Assembly: GCA_045586185.1 (NCBI GenBank)
Contig: JAZMZV010000029.1
Coordinates: 8,975-72,974, forward strand
DNA: 64,000 nt
Direction of reading: 5' to 3'
Origin: RUG11551 sp045586185
GTDB taxonomy: Bacteria; Planctomycetota; Planctomycetia; Pirellulales; Thermoguttaceae
Of this stretch, positions 16,023 to 25,340 are shown one piece after another. How positions within the stretch are numbered: position 1 is the stretch's first letter; each line of letters starts with the position of its first letter. The position numbers and the translations under genes were made by a program. The notes beneath the pieces were generated by a model. That model was not told the origin of the DNA, did no database searches, and worked only from the letters and a program-made list of their open reading frames with translations.

Positions 16023-17228
16023 ATGGATATAATTTTTACACTACAATCGACAACCGACGGCTCCCTGCTAACCGGGCAGGCGGCTAATACAACAGTTTAT
16101 TTGAGCGTCGACGGCGCGGCTTTTACAGCGTCAACCAACGCTGCGCAAGAGATTGGGCGCGGCGCTTACAAGCTAACATTGACCAGCGCGGAGGCATCCT
16201 TTACAGACGTTTTGTTGTATCAGCCGGTTTGCTCCGGCGCACAAACAAACACGTTGGCGATTGAAAAACCGACTGACGTTTCCGCGCTGGCGACGTCGTC
16301 CGACTTGTCCGCAGTTGCGTCAAATGTTTCAGCCATAAAAGAAAAAACAGACAATTTGCCAGCTGAACCAGCGGCAGTCGGTTCCGCTATGACATTAACC
16401 GAGGCAACGGTTACGTCAATTAAATCAGGACTTGCAACCATATCGACAGTAGAGGCGGCGGTTGTATCGCTTTCCAGCGGACTTGACACGCTGGCTGGTC
16501 ATGGCGATACATACTGGTCAACGGCTGACCTTTCCGGTCTATCGACCTTTGACCCAACGACCGATACTGTTTTAATTGACGCCACTCAGGCAGCCACAAT
16601 GGTTACGGCAACTGGGTTCGCTACGCCGAGTGATATTCCTTCGGCAGAAAATATTTGGGAATATCCGACCCGAACGATTACCGATTCGCCAGATATTCAA
16701 GCTGAACTGACTACTTACGGCGCGGCAAAGACAAGCGACATTCCAACATCGGAAGATATTTGGACGTATCCGACGCGAGAACTGACAAGCGAAATTGTTA
16801 TTGGAATTTCCACGCAAAACATCAAGGATATTACCGATAGCGTTTGGGACGCTCCGGACAGAACTCTTACCGACTTGAAACCAAAACCGAACGGAAAGAA
16901 TATCGTCTGTACTCCAACGAATGTTACCAATGCCTACGGAGTACCGCGCCTTGAAAATTGGACTAATGAAACGTCCGGGACTACCGCGTTTGATGAGAAA
17001 ATCGAAACGTACATCACTCTCGCCAAAGAGAAAATGGCGACTGACCTTAACGACCACATCAATGCGGCGATTGATTATATTGGCGCAGACAATATCACTG
17101 AACTATGCGCTTGGCTGACTGGATACAATCTGTATCAGGACGATGAAAGTACAGACACAGACAGTCTGCCGGAAACGCGATATAATCAGTACCTTGAACA
17201 AATCCACAGAATCATGGAGAATATATAA
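16023..17228 (+). CDS. Tail fibre/baseplate protein with W-Y-P-TR repeats
   Basis: 401 residues. An N-terminal beta domain (1-80) is followed by Ala/Ser/Thr-rich repeats and a helical C-terminus. Three degenerate repeats at about 220-285 read IWEYPTRTIT, IWTYPTRELT and VWDAPDRTLT, a motif common in phage fibre shafts. The C-terminal 100 residues are acidic and helical. It lies between the receptor-binding gene and tail-tip genes. Function as a fibre or trimeric shaft is inferred from composition and place. Confidence 0.58.
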   Translation: MDIIFTLQSTTDGSLLTGQAANTTVYLSVDGAAFTASTNAAQEIGRGAYKLTLTSAEASFTDVLLYQPVCSGAQTNTLAIEKPTDVSALATSSDLSAVASNVSAIKEKTDNLPAEPAAVGSAMTLTEATVTSIKSGLATISTVEAAVVSLSSGLDTLAGHGDTYWSTADLSGLSTFDPTTDTVLIDATQAATMVTATGFATPSDIPSAENIWEYPTRTITDSPDIQAELTTYGAAKTSDIPTSEDIWTYPTRELTSEIVIGISTQNIKDITDSVWDAPDRTLTDLKPKPNGKNIVCTPTNVTNAYGVPRLENWTNETSGTTAFDEKIETYITLAKEKMATDLNDHINAAIDYIGADNITELCAWLTGYNLYQDDESTDTDSLPETRYNQYLEQIHRIMENI

Positions 17229-17669
17229 ATGGCTAATACAATAGCAAATGTTTTTTCGACGTTGGCGGAAGGGCGAATTGACGGAGTAACCACTTCGGTT
17301 AGCAATTCCGCGACGCTTGCTCACGGTTCAACGTGCTTGTTTTCCGCCCTTGTTACAGACGTCCGGGGAGAAAGCTACGACCCGTCTGATATAAACTCTG
17401 TTTCCTACACAATCACAGACATTAGCGCGGATACGCCTACTGCCGTTACCGGACATAGCAATGTTTATCTGTCTGCTCTTAACGTGTTTTACAGCGCGCA
17501 GCCAAAAATGTACATGGGAGAGGCTATCGTTACCAATTTCGAGTTTACGCCCGACCGTTCTGCTTACGAGCCGTTCCCGGAAGCTGGAAAAACGTACAGG
17601 GTTAGAATTGACATTACCCCAACAGAAGGATTCTGTTCTCCATTGATTTATGACGTTACGACAGAATGA
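17229..17669 (+). CDS. Phage tail-region protein, unknown
   Basis: 146 residues, beta-rich, with FEFTPDRSAYEPFPEAGKTYRVRIDI as a long strand-turn segment (residues about 101-126). GGAGAATATATAA precedes the ATG, and the stop overlaps the next ATG. Genes of this type, encoding small Ig-like fibre-attached proteins, often accompany the larger tail proteins, but no family is recognised. Confidence 0.5.
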   Translation: MANTIANVFSTLAEGRIDGVTTSVSNSATLAHGSTCLFSALVTDVRGESYDPSDINSVSYTITDISADTPTAVTGHSNVYLSALNVFYSAQPKMYMGEAIVTNFEFTPDRSAYEPFPEAGKTYRVRIDITPTEGFCSPLIYDVTTE

Positions 17670-19753
17670 GCAAGATATTTAGAAAAAAGTATCTGAATTA
17701 CCCTGCTGGAATTGTCGGAAAAGACGATAAAGGCAAAACAAGGGTCAAGCAAGTTCAACATTCCACTTCCGCGCCAGTAGTTTATATTTCAAATAAATGG
17801 GGCGGAAAGTGGGCGCGTATTGACACGTTCGACGTCCAGAGCATTGAACTTCGATCCGCTTCTGCGGGCGAGGATACTTGCATAATTAAGTATCGCTACG
17901 GTCATATTGCATACCCGAACGCTCCCGATAAGAAGTGGAAAACTGTAAACACAAAACGGTTTACCGGAAAAACAATGTGGGTCAGGGTTATGGAAGATAA
18001 GCTGATTCTATTCCAGGGTGTACTGACAAACGTTGACGATGAATTTTACGGGAGGGGAAAAGACAACGGCGCTGGCGTTGAAAGCGGAGTACAGACGTTC
18101 ACGTTCAAGGGCGGGTTGTTCCTGCTGGGAAGATTCCGATTCTATCAAAGCGCATGGCATACAGAAAAAGGAAGTTTTAACGAAATAGCTGGCGGCGTAA
18201 ATAAAAACGAAAAGGATTGGCTGATTGACTGGATACCAGACTTTGGAGGGGAATCGGTTAAATATTGCGATTTTGATAAGCCGGAAATGGAGATTAGAGA
18301 TTCTGCTCTCGGCAATATGAAAATCTTTACCGAAAAACCAGCGTGGAATGAAGCGGAAAGAAAGAAGCAAAAAAAGTACATAGCCTTTGGCGGCGATGAA
18401 CTTTTCAGACCAGAAGGGGCGTTTGCGTACCTTGCGAAACTGATAGATTTGAAAAATTGGGACGCTCCGAAATTCGACGTTGATATGCGCTATATTCAAG
18501 ACGAAATAGCTGGAAAGCAGATTGAAGCTGAACCTGTTATGAACGCCCGCGACTTCCTTCTCAAAGCGTTTGACGTCAGCAGTGGATACGACTTCTACTT
18601 TGAACCGACGAAAGAAGGGTATACAATCGTTCCGTTCCCGCGAGAAAACAACGATACGTATTTCTGGGTAAATCCGCAGCATACCGCAGTTGTAAATTGC
18701 ACGCTCTCTCGCAATATGGAAGATTATTATACCGCCGTCCGAGTTGTTGGAGAGAGAATTGTTATAAGTTGGCAGGGCATCCGTCAGTTCTTTCCAGTCA
18801 GAAATCCAGTTGGCGTCAACATAAATGACACAGACGATAACGGCGCGCTTTGTATGTTTGATATGTTTGAAACACGAAAGGATTATTGTGATATTAGAAT
18901 TGGAGAAATTAGTATAGATAAAAACGGAAAAGCAAATATTGATTGGAATAATATAACAAGCCTTTTTGAACAGACAAAATATCGCTCTGTTCTTACGGAT
19001 TTTTATTATGATTTTACGACAGAGGAAAAACTTGATAAAGGACCGTTCTTGTGGTTTGACGGCAGATCATACAATAAAAATCATGGCGGATCTGTGATAG
19101 ACCAAGATAATATTCAATGGGTTGAGGCAAAGGGGTTGGAGGTTGGCGTTGAGCCGTTTGAGCAGGCGATAGGCGTTAAATTAAAAGTCAAAGACTGGAC
19201 GCGACTTCTTGATGGTAAAATGTACTCGTTCAATAACGGGGCAGTTGCAGATGGAGAAGGAATTGCAGACAACGACGAAAGTTTTGAAAACTGGCACGTT
19301 GACGCAAATAATTTCCCGATTGAGCTAAGAAAAAAAGAGGTTCCAGACATTTGTGTTAGACTGTTCAAATTTCATCTGGCGTTTGAAATCGACCAGAGAT
19401 TCAAATATGTTTTTGGCGACTATCAGGACGAATATCGGACGCTGACAGTTTACGAGAAGGACGCGCGATTGGTTTTAAGTTTTGCAACCGGAATGAATAT
19501 AGCTGGCGGTAGTTTTGGAAAGGCTGTTCGCAACGATTTTGACAAACTCAAAAAGAGATATGAAGCAATACTAAAAGAGTATCGCAAGCCGCCGTCTAAT
19601 TTGACCTGTCAGATGAAAGGGATATTATCCCCAGCGATATTAGGCAAACGAATTACCGTCGCCGGAGATAATGTTTCGCAAGATACAAATACGTCTTTGA
19701 CGCATATTTCATACACGTTCCCGGAAGGGAAAAGCCCGCAGACGAGAATATAA
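17666..19753 (+). CDS. Large tail-tip/baseplate hub protein candidate
   Basis: 695 residues, the second longest phage gene. The first 150 residues are beta-rich, with WARIDTFDVQSIELRSAS and MWVRVMEDKLILFQGVL, the sort of strands seen in distal-tail and hub proteins. The middle is rich in Trp, Tyr and Asp, and the C-terminal 120 residues include a helix (RNDFDKLKKRYEAILKEYRK) and a domain ending ILGKRITVAGDN. A hub or tail-tip role is inferred from size and position near the module end. No lysozyme or peptidase motif is seen. Confidence 0.5.
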   Translation: MSKIFRKKYLNYPAGIVGKDDKGKTRVKQVQHSTSAPVVYISNKWGGKWARIDTFDVQSIELRSASAGEDTCIIKYRYGHIAYPNAPDKKWKTVNTKRFTGKTMWVRVMEDKLILFQGVLTNVDDEFYGRGKDNGAGVESGVQTFTFKGGLFLLGRFRFYQSAWHTEKGSFNEIAGGVNKNEKDWLIDWIPDFGGESVKYCDFDKPEMEIRDSALGNMKIFTEKPAWNEAERKKQKKYIAFGGDELFRPEGAFAYLAKLIDLKNWDAPKFDVDMRYIQDEIAGKQIEAEPVMNARDFLLKAFDVSSGYDFYFEPTKEGYTIVPFPRENNDTYFWVNPQHTAVVNCTLSRNMEDYYTAVRVVGERIVISWQGIRQFFPVRNPVGVNINDTDDNGALCMFDMFETRKDYCDIRIGEISIDKNGKANIDWNNITSLFEQTKYRSVLTDFYYDFTTEEKLDKGPFLWFDGRSYNKNHGGSVIDQDNIQWVEAKGLEVGVEPFEQAIGVKLKVKDWTRLLDGKMYSFNNGAVADGEGIADNDESFENWHVDANNFPIELRKKEVPDICVRLFKFHLAFEIDQRFKYVFGDYQDEYRTLTVYEKDARLVLSFATGMNIAGGSFGKAVRNDFDKLKKRYEAILKEYRKPPSNLTCQMKGILSPAILGKRITVAGDNVSQDTNTSLTHISYTFPEGKSPQTRI

Positions 19754-19754
19754 A

Positions 19755-20927
19755 ATGGCAACGACGGCGAATAAGAATTGCAAACAGTTTATTGGAATCG
19801 TAACCGGAGAGGACGGCATAACCGCCCGTAGCGGAGACGAGCCGGGGAAAGGAACTGTCAAGCTGCAAACCGCTGAAATAAACGAGAGTGAATCAACAAG
19901 CAGCGAAACTGTTTACCAGATTTCTGAAACCGGATCGACTGACGTTGAAGTCTACAATTATACCGAGTTGACTTTTGCTGAAAATGACGAAGTGGAAATT
20001 TGGCAAGATGGGTACGGGGTATTTTGGGTAACGCCGACGAAAGATAGATTTGAATATTTTATAATCAATAAAAATTGGAACGGAGAAGGAACGCCGCCTA
20101 ATACTCCTTCAATCTTTACAAAAGGCAGCTTGCATTATGTAATGTGGGACGGGGCAGATTGGGTTCCGCATAGCGACAATGAAGCGTCTAATCTATCAAG
20201 TCCTCTTCGACCGTCCGGCGCAAAACTCGTTGTCTGCCAACAGGACGCGCCGTCTGACGCTAAAGATTATAAAATGCCATATTACACGCCGGAAAGCAAC
20301 ATTGGCGTCCCGCCGACTATTTCAAGTGTTTGGAATGGTCTTAATGGAGATAGGGCAGGTGTTGTTCCCGGGGAACACGCATTTACAAATAAATGGCTGG
20401 ATTACGAAGTTACCTCTACTCGAAGTTTTGCCTACAATCCCAATTTTACAGATGAGTTTGAGGCTGTAGGTCAAACAGGCGGAAACCAGTATTTGTACAT
20501 AGAACATAACAATCAACAGTATCAGGTATTTTATCCAAACAGCAATTCTTTTATGGGTTGGGCTAACAATAGTTATCCAGACATTTACCCTGGAGACAAG
20601 ATACTCGTCGCGTTCAACGCTGCCATTGGTACAGGGGTAGCGGTTGATTATCCGACAGATTATCCAGACGGAACTGTTATGCCTTGGTATACCCCTCGAC
20701 TGGGAACTCCTTTGACGTCGTATTTACCCGGGCGCGGTTGGCGACCCTATGACCCGTACGGCAGCGCACACGGCGAAATAACCGTAGAACGAATTGATAA
20801 AAACGGCGCACACTACAACGCCGCTGGCGATTGTGTTTATGTTGAATCTGGAACGAGCGATAAGATTGCTGTTAAGGAAGGTTGCTTACGCTTCGTCGAA
20901 AAGATTAAAACAGGGGCAATTACTTAA
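19755..20927 (+). CDS. Last tail-module protein, unknown
   Basis: 390 residues, Gly/Asn/Tyr/Trp-rich, with a beta pattern typical of fibre or tail-spike proteins (ENDEVEIWQDGYGVFWV). It starts 2 bp after the previous stop and ends at 20927, sharing TTAA with the convergent integrase stop. It could be a tail-tip adhesin or minor tail protein; no family motif is visible. Confidence 0.5.
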   Translation: MATTANKNCKQFIGIVTGEDGITARSGDEPGKGTVKLQTAEINESESTSSETVYQISETGSTDVEVYNYTELTFAENDEVEIWQDGYGVFWVTPTKDRFEYFIINKNWNGEGTPPNTPSIFTKGSLHYVMWDGADWVPHSDNEASNLSSPLRPSGAKLVVCQQDAPSDAKDYKMPYYTPESNIGVPPTISSVWNGLNGDRAGVVPGEHAFTNKWLDYEVTSTRSFAYNPNFTDEFEAVGQTGGNQYLYIEHNNQQYQVFYPNSNSFMGWANNSYPDIYPGDKILVAFNAAIGTGVAVDYPTDYPDGTVMPWYTPRLGTPLTSYLPGRGWRPYDPYGSAHGEITVERIDKNGAHYNAAGDCVYVESGTSDKIAVKEGCLRFVEKIKTGAIT

Positions 20928-22222
20928 TCCCTTTGTTCCGCCGCCTGTATCGCTGCTTGTTTTGCCGAGTGGTCGTATACCCGCGCCATTTCAGGCGAGC
21001 TATGCCCAGCAATCTTCGACGCGGTTTCTATTCCAAACTGTTCAGAGTTTGCTGTATAAGCGGCGTGGCGCACTTGATACAACGTCCAGCGTGGGATTTG
21101 CTTGTCTGCCGGAGCCGATTTGTTGAAACGCTCTATTGCATTTTTTAACGCCCTGCCGATACTGGCGGACGTAAAACCTTCGTGGAATCGGTTTAACTTT
21201 CTCGCTCTTTTCTTTTTCGCTCTGGCGACTTGCGAAGGTTGAACTTTGCTCTTTCGTTCTCTGCTTAACCTGTCCCACTTCTCCTGCATTAAATCTTTGG
21301 GAGAGAACAGAAAATCGTCCGGTTCTTTATTGACGATAATCTTTTCAATCTCTGCTGATTCAGAACGCGAAAAGACGATGTACCGTTTTTTGTTTTTCGC
21401 TGCCGTCTTATGTTTGTCGGGCGCGAAAAGGTATAATCCATCGTCAAGACGTTGGAGGTCTTTTATCTGGATTCTGCAAAGTTCAGACGGTCTGGCTCCT
21501 GTACCCCTCAAAAAACGCACAAAACGGGCGACCGTGGGCGGGAGAATTGGGAGGGTATAATTTATCACTTCATCGTCAACCGCTTCTCTGGCTGGCAGAG
21601 AGGGCGGAGAATTGAGGTCTGATTCTTTAACAAGCGGAAAGTCTTTAATTGCCGTCCAGATTTCCGGTTTGATGTACCCAGCATTTATCCCGTAATGGAT
21701 AATTCGCTTCCATGTGGAAAGAAGTTTATTGACGTACCCCAGCGACCACTTCTTTTTTGTTGCGATTCTCTGTTTCAGTCCTTTATAAATTCTAAATTCT
21801 TTTCTCTCATCGGACGCGATAGAGCAGAAATAGGATTTGATTTTGGCGAAGGTTTGTAAACCGAACTCCCCGACAGTAATGTCGGGAACAGCTTCCATTG
21901 CATAGCGGATCGTCGTCTTAACGCGATAAAGGTCAGAACTCTTTTCGCTGCCATTGAACTTTTCGAGATATTCCAGGTAGATATTTTCCAGTGTCAAGTC
22001 AGGGCTATTGTCAACTTCCGGTAAAGAGTACTCGCCGGAAACGGTCAGGTATTGCAATCGGGCGTACTCTTGCAACGCTTCCTGACTACCCCAACGTCCG
22101 AGATAATGAATTTTTTTCTGCCCGTCTGCGGTCGTAACCGTGCAACGGGCGGTATCGCGGTTCTCTCCGTTCTTTCCTGCGGGTCGTTTTTGGCGTACCA
22201 GCTTCCCGATTTTCGCTTGCAT
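20924..22222 (-). CDS. int: Tyrosine site-specific recombinase (phage integrase)
   Basis: The 432-residue protein has an N-terminal arm-binding region, a core-binding domain (about 75-190) and a catalytic domain. GTGARPSELCRI holds Arg244; a HKTAAK turn supplies Lys272; VRHAAY gives Arg385; AGHSSPEMARVYDH gives His407 and the nucleophile Tyr416. The box-II histidine normally three residues before the second Arg is Tyr382 here. GGAGAG lies 5-10 nt before the ATG. Its gene starts 125 bp from the 3' end of tRNA-Arg, and it is convergent with the last tail gene. It should integrate and excise the prophage at that tRNA. Confidence 0.95.
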   Translation of the reverse strand: MQAKIGKLVRQKRPAGKNGENRDTARCTVTTADGQKKIHYLGRWGSQEALQEYARLQYLTVSGEYSLPEVDNSPDLTLENIYLEYLEKFNGSEKSSDLYRVKTTIRYAMEAVPDITVGEFGLQTFAKIKSYFCSIASDERKEFRIYKGLKQRIATKKKWSLGYVNKLLSTWKRIIHYGINAGYIKPEIWTAIKDFPLVKESDLNSPPSLPAREAVDDEVINYTLPILPPTVARFVRFLRGTGARPSELCRIQIKDLQRLDDGLYLFAPDKHKTAAKNKKRYIVFSRSESAEIEKIIVNKEPDDFLFSPKDLMQEKWDRLSRERKSKVQPSQVARAKKKRARKLNRFHEGFTSASIGRALKNAIERFNKSAPADKQIPRWTLYQVRHAAYTANSEQFGIETASKIAGHSSPEMARVYDHSAKQAAIQAAEQRD

Positions 22223-22239
22223 TTTTCTCTCCTTGCCTT

Positions 22240-22341
22240 AAAAAGTATCCAAAAAAGTATCTGGATATTATTTTAATGGCTTTTTCTTGAAGTGCTTTTG
22301 TTACATTGAAAATAGAAATAACAATAAATACAAGCGTATCC
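22240..22341. promoter_or_regulatory. Candidate integrase arm-type sites / right att region
   Basis: Between int and the tRNA lie two close direct copies, AAAAAGTATCC (22240-22250) and AAAAAGTATCT (22252-22262), and a third related copy, CAAGCGTATCC (22331-22341), next to the tRNA 3' end. Repeats in this place often bind the integrase N-terminal domain or an excisionase. The core att should include part of the tRNA 3' half; its second copy lies outside the window. Confidence 0.4.
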
Positions 22342-22346
22342 TTGAA

Positions 22347-22420
22347 TACCCCAGACGTGATTCGAACACGTAACCCTCGGTTCCGAAGACCGATGCGCTA
22401 TCCAATTGCGCCACTGAGGC
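22347..22420 (-). tRNA. tRNA-Arg (anticodon TCG), prophage attachment site
   Basis: Read on the minus strand, the 74 bases fold as a cloverleaf: 7-bp acceptor with one internal G-U and a terminal G1-U72, a D-stem GCGC/GCGC, anticodon stem TCGGT/ACCGA with loop CTTCGGA (anticodon TCG, reading CGA), a 5-base variable loop and a T-arm ACGTG-TTCGAAT-CACGT. No CCA is encoded. Its 3' end faces the integrase, the usual orientation when a phage integrates into a tRNA and rebuilds its 3' end; the G-U at 1-72 might reflect that replacement. Confidence 0.92.
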
Positions 22421-22433
22421 ATTTATTATTTGT

Positions 22434-22461
22434 ATTTTAGCCGATTTCCCATTTCCTGCAA
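22434..22461 (-). promoter_or_regulatory. Sigma-70-type promoter for tRNA-Arg
   Basis: On the minus strand TTGCAG (22456-22461), a 16-bp spacer and TAAAAT (22434-22439) lie just upstream of the tRNA 5' end at 22420. The spacing and distance fit tRNA transcription. Confidence 0.6.
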
Positions 22462-22613
22462 GGAGGGGTCAAAAACGTTTTTTCCATGACGCAATTATAT
22501 TTGGGGACGTTCTTTATTCCGGCAGAAAAGAATTCCCCTTCCCCATCAACGCAAACAAAAAGCAGAAGTTCCGTTTTTTCTTGTTTAACAGGGCAAGAAG
22601 TTCAAAATCGATG

Positions 22614-22641
22614 TTGCATTGTTTTCGTTTTTTGGTAAAAT
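22614..22641 (+). promoter_or_regulatory. Sigma-70-type promoter for cysS
   Basis: TTGCAT (22614-22619), a 16-bp spacer and TAAAAT (22636-22641) lie 53 bp before the chosen cysS start. An upstream in-frame start at 22619 would fall inside this promoter, which supports the later ATG. Confidence 0.55.
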
Positions 22642-22693
22642 AGGGAATCAATTGAATATATTCATTTCCCACCCAACCCTAATAGACAAAACT

Positions 22694-24277
22694 ATGATTC
22701 GAGTATACAACACGCTCAGTCGTCAAAAGGAAGATTTCGTTCCCGTTCAAACGCCCACCGGCGAGAAGCGTCCTGTTGGAATGTATTTGTGCGGTCCGAC
22801 GGTTTATAAGCCCAGCCACATCGGGCACATGGTCGGCCCGGTAATTTTTGACTGCGTCAAGCGATACCTGACCTACAGCGGGTACGACGTTACGTTCGTT
22901 GTCAACATTACCGACGTTGACGACAAGCTCATCAACGAGTCCAACGCCCGCCACATGGCGATGGCTGACCTGGCGGCGGAAATGACCCAGGATTACCTGT
23001 CGAACATTCAGGCGCTGGGCGTTACGACGATCGACCATTTCCCGCACGCGACGGAGTACATCCCGCAGATTATCAAATTCGTTCAGGATTTGATTGACAA
23101 AGGGTTTGCTTACGAGTCCGACGGCGACGTTTACTACGACGTCGCACAGTTCGCCGGATACGGGAAGCTGTCACACCGCTCCGTCGAGCAGATGCTGGGC
23201 GAAGGCGGTTCCACGGCTGAGAGAAAACATTCTGCGGCGGACTTCGCCTTGTGGAAAAGCGCGAAGCCGGGCGAGCCGTCCTGGGAATCCCCCTGGGGAC
23301 CGGGCAGACCGGGCTGGCATATTGAATGTTCCGTTATGGGATCCTGCCTGTTGGGAGACACGTTCGACATCCACGGCGGCGGGCTTGACCTGGCGTTCCC
23401 GCACCACGAAAACGAAATCGCCCAGTCGGAAGCGCGAAGCGGCAAGCCGTACGTCAAATACTGGATGCACAACGGTCTGATGCAGGCGTCGGACGAAATC
23501 GGAAAAGTCGGCGGGCGCAAGACCAAGGCGGCAGACGCCCCGGAAGCCAAAGAAGGCGACATCGCGTCACAGGAAGCGGGCAAAATAAGTAAGTCTAAAG
23601 GCTCCGTCCCGTTCCGAGACATGCTCAAGACGTTTGCCGGCGAAACGATTCGATTCTTCCTGCTGTCAACGCATTATCGACGTCCGATTGACTATTCCGT
23701 CCGCCGCATTGAAGAAGTCCAAACCGGTTTGGAGGCGTTCTATCGATTCTTCAAACGATTTGACCGCGTAACGGGAACGAAATTCTATCAGACGGAATTC
23801 GCCAAAACCCGCGACGCCGGCGAGTTCGATCCGGGTCAGTCGGAACTGCTGCAGTCGGTCGCGCAAAGCCGCAAGACGTTCCTCGACGCCATGGACGACG
23901 ACTTCAACACCGGCGCGGGAATTGCAGAATTGTTTGACCTGCTCAAAAAACTCAACAAGTTCATCGACGACCAGAAGCTGGAAACCGCCCCGACGCCGGA
24001 AGCCGTCGCTCAACTCGTTCAGGGCGTCAAGACGTTCCGGGAACTGGCAGGCGCTTTGGGTCTGTTCCTCGAACCGCCCAAGAAAGCCGGTCAGGACGAC
24101 TCTGCCGAAGACAACTCGCTCGTTGACGGTTTGATGAATCTGATTATTCAGATTCGCGCCAACGCCCGACAAAACAAAGACTGGGCGACAAGCGACCTGA
24201 TTCGCGACGCGCTGAAAGAACTTGGCGTCAAACTGGAAGACCGCCCCGACAAAACAACGACCTGGGAAAAGGCGTAG
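22694..24277 (+). CDS. cysS: Cysteinyl-tRNA synthetase
   Basis: Class Ia synthetase charging tRNA-Cys. CGPTVYKPSHIGHM contains the zinc ligand Cys33 and the HIGH motif (42-45); WHIECS and HHENEIAQSEA hold further zinc ligands; KISKSKG is the KMSKS loop. I start at ATG 22694 (MIRVYNTLSRQ), the normal N-terminus, rather than 25 codons upstream. The protein is 527 residues, longer than the usual ~460, mainly through an Ala/Glu/Lys-rich insertion just before KISKS (about residues 272-300), plus an extended C-terminal helical domain. It has its own promoter and terminator, so it is monocistronic. Confidence 0.97.
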   Translation: MIRVYNTLSRQKEDFVPVQTPTGEKRPVGMYLCGPTVYKPSHIGHMVGPVIFDCVKRYLTYSGYDVTFVVNITDVDDKLINESNARHMAMADLAAEMTQDYLSNIQALGVTTIDHFPHATEYIPQIIKFVQDLIDKGFAYESDGDVYYDVAQFAGYGKLSHRSVEQMLGEGGSTAERKHSAADFALWKSAKPGEPSWESPWGPGRPGWHIECSVMGSCLLGDTFDIHGGGLDLAFPHHENEIAQSEARSGKPYVKYWMHNGLMQASDEIGKVGGRKTKAADAPEAKEGDIASQEAGKISKSKGSVPFRDMLKTFAGETIRFFLLSTHYRRPIDYSVRRIEEVQTGLEAFYRFFKRFDRVTGTKFYQTEFAKTRDAGEFDPGQSELLQSVAQSRKTFLDAMDDDFNTGAGIAELFDLLKKLNKFIDDQKLETAPTPEAVAQLVQGVKTFRELAGALGLFLEPPKKAGQDDSAEDNSLVDGLMNLIIQIRANARQNKDWATSDLIRDALKELGVKLEDRPDKTTTWEKA

Positions 24278-24331
24278 TCCCTTGAAATAAAAGCGGTAAC
24301 GCCGCAAGAAGAAAAAAGCGTCTAAGAAACA

Positions 24332-24370
24332 AGCGTCAGCGTTGCAATATGCGCTGACGCTTTATTTATT
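24332..24370 (+). terminator. Intrinsic terminator after cysS
   Basis: AGCGTCAGCG (24332-24341) pairs perfectly with CGCTGACGCT (24352-24361) around a 10-base loop and is followed by TTTATTTATT. Confidence 0.8.
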
Positions 24371-24423
24371 CCGGGAGAACAATCTCACTCTTCGGACGTC
24401 GCAGCTGCGATTTTTTTGGAATC

Positions 24424-24783
24424 TTACTTTTCCGCCACGGTACTAATAATAACGCATACCAGTTCGAACAGCGGGAAAATAAAGGTCAAGAAGCCCAAAA
24501 TGATCCCTACCCAGGCGTGAATAGCTCCTTTCGCCTCGGGATTCTTTTTTGCGTAAGACAAGCCCTTAAATCCGTAGATTATCGGGATAATTCCCAATGG
24601 CAGGCACATAAAACAGCCAAACAACGAAAAAATGCCTGTATAGTAACTGATTAGCGCATTTTTATTGTTTGGAATCAGCGCTCTTAACGTTTCATCTTCC
24701 GCATTGTCTTTTCCGCAGTTTGGGCACAGCGGCGATCCTTGTGGAAGAACGCTTCCACATCTTCTACAAGTAAATTGAGTCAT
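24424..24783 (-). CDS. Zinc-ribbon membrane protein (DUF4190-like)
   Basis: 119 residues. The N-terminal zinc ribbon is CRRCG...CPNCG (residues 5-23). Two membrane segments follow, YYTGIFSLFGCFMCLPLGIIPIIYG and AWVGIILGFLTFIFPLFELVCVII, separated by a short SYAKKNPEAKGA loop, the DUF4190 pattern. The family has no firm function. It is the last of three minus-strand small membrane-protein genes and ends toward cysS. Confidence 0.75.
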   Translation of the reverse strand: MTQFTCRRCGSVLPQGSPLCPNCGKDNAEDETLRALIPNNKNALISYYTGIFSLFGCFMCLPLGIIPIIYGFKGLSYAKKNPEAKGAIHAWVGIILGFLTFIFPLFELVCVIISTVAEK

Positions 24784-24801
24784 AGAGATATCCTTTTCTG
24801 G

Positions 24802-25188
24802 TTACATAGGAGGAGGCGCCAGCAATGTAAATGGATACCACGGCAGGTTCCTGACAATCCAAAATGTGATTATTACGATAAGCAGCGGAACAACCACGTA
24901 ATTGGTCATAGACAGGCGTGGGAAAACAGCAATTAACGCCGCCATAATCAGCATTGGAAAAACCATCGGATTATAGCGGAACGCCATTACAATGTCGCCA
25001 TGGAGCAACGAGTAATAGGCTCTTGTTACTCCACAGCCTGGACAATATAAATGCGTCATCTCATAGAAGATGCATTTAGGCAGATATTTATTGCCTGTCG
25101 TCGGTTTATGATAATACAAATATACGCTGCCTAAAACGAATACTATCAATAGTATTAAATAAAACGGCGTATATTTTTTCTTAAACAT
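24802..25188 (-). CDS. DUF2752 membrane protein
   Basis: 128 residues. An N-terminal membrane helix (FYLILLIVFVLGSVYLYY), the family signature CPGCGVTRAYYSLLHGD (about 50-67) and two further hydrophobic segments are visible. DUF2752 proteins recur in planctomycete-like and gut bacteria near zinc-ribbon and CD225 proteins, as here. The role is unknown; the CPGCG pair may bind metal. It is 18 bp from the downstream zinc-ribbon gene, so it is likely co-transcribed. Confidence 0.85.
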   Translation of the reverse strand: MFKKKYTPFYLILLIVFVLGSVYLYYHKPTTGNKYLPKCIFYEMTHLYCPGCGVTRAYYSLLHGDIVMAFRYNPMVFPMLIMAALIAVFPRLSMTNYVVVPLLIVIITFWIVRNLPWYPFTLLAPPPM

Positions 25189-25340
25189 TATAAATCTGCA
25201 AAAGGCGATAAACCGACTATTGTAAATTTTTAATACGCAATGGCAATCGAAATACTACTCATCAAACAACTTTGGTAAAAGACAAAAATCAACAGTCGTG
25301 ATTATTTGACGACTTATATTCGATAGCGCTTGATGTATGA

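Larger units (their letters stand above)
1..22347. mobile_element. Prophage, lambda-like siphovirus, right part
   Basis: A continuous block of overlapping plus-strand virion genes (portal, protease/scaffold, capsid, connector, tail tube, frameshifted chaperone, tape measure, tail tip, fibres) ends in a convergent tyrosine integrase 125 bp from the 3' end of a tRNA-Arg. Gene order matches the lambda head-tail module, and the tape measure and tube genes point to a long non-contractile tail. The left end, terminase, replication, repressor and recognisable lysis genes are not in the window. The right boundary is placed at the tRNA 3' end because integrases of this family commonly use that site; the duplicated att core cannot be confirmed here. 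Confidence 0.93.

Noticed and set aside
14807..17228. Diversity-generating retroelement acting on the fibre genes
   Set aside because: No reverse transcriptase, template repeat or variable repeat was recognised nearby; the receptor-binding domain lacks a C-type-lectin end.
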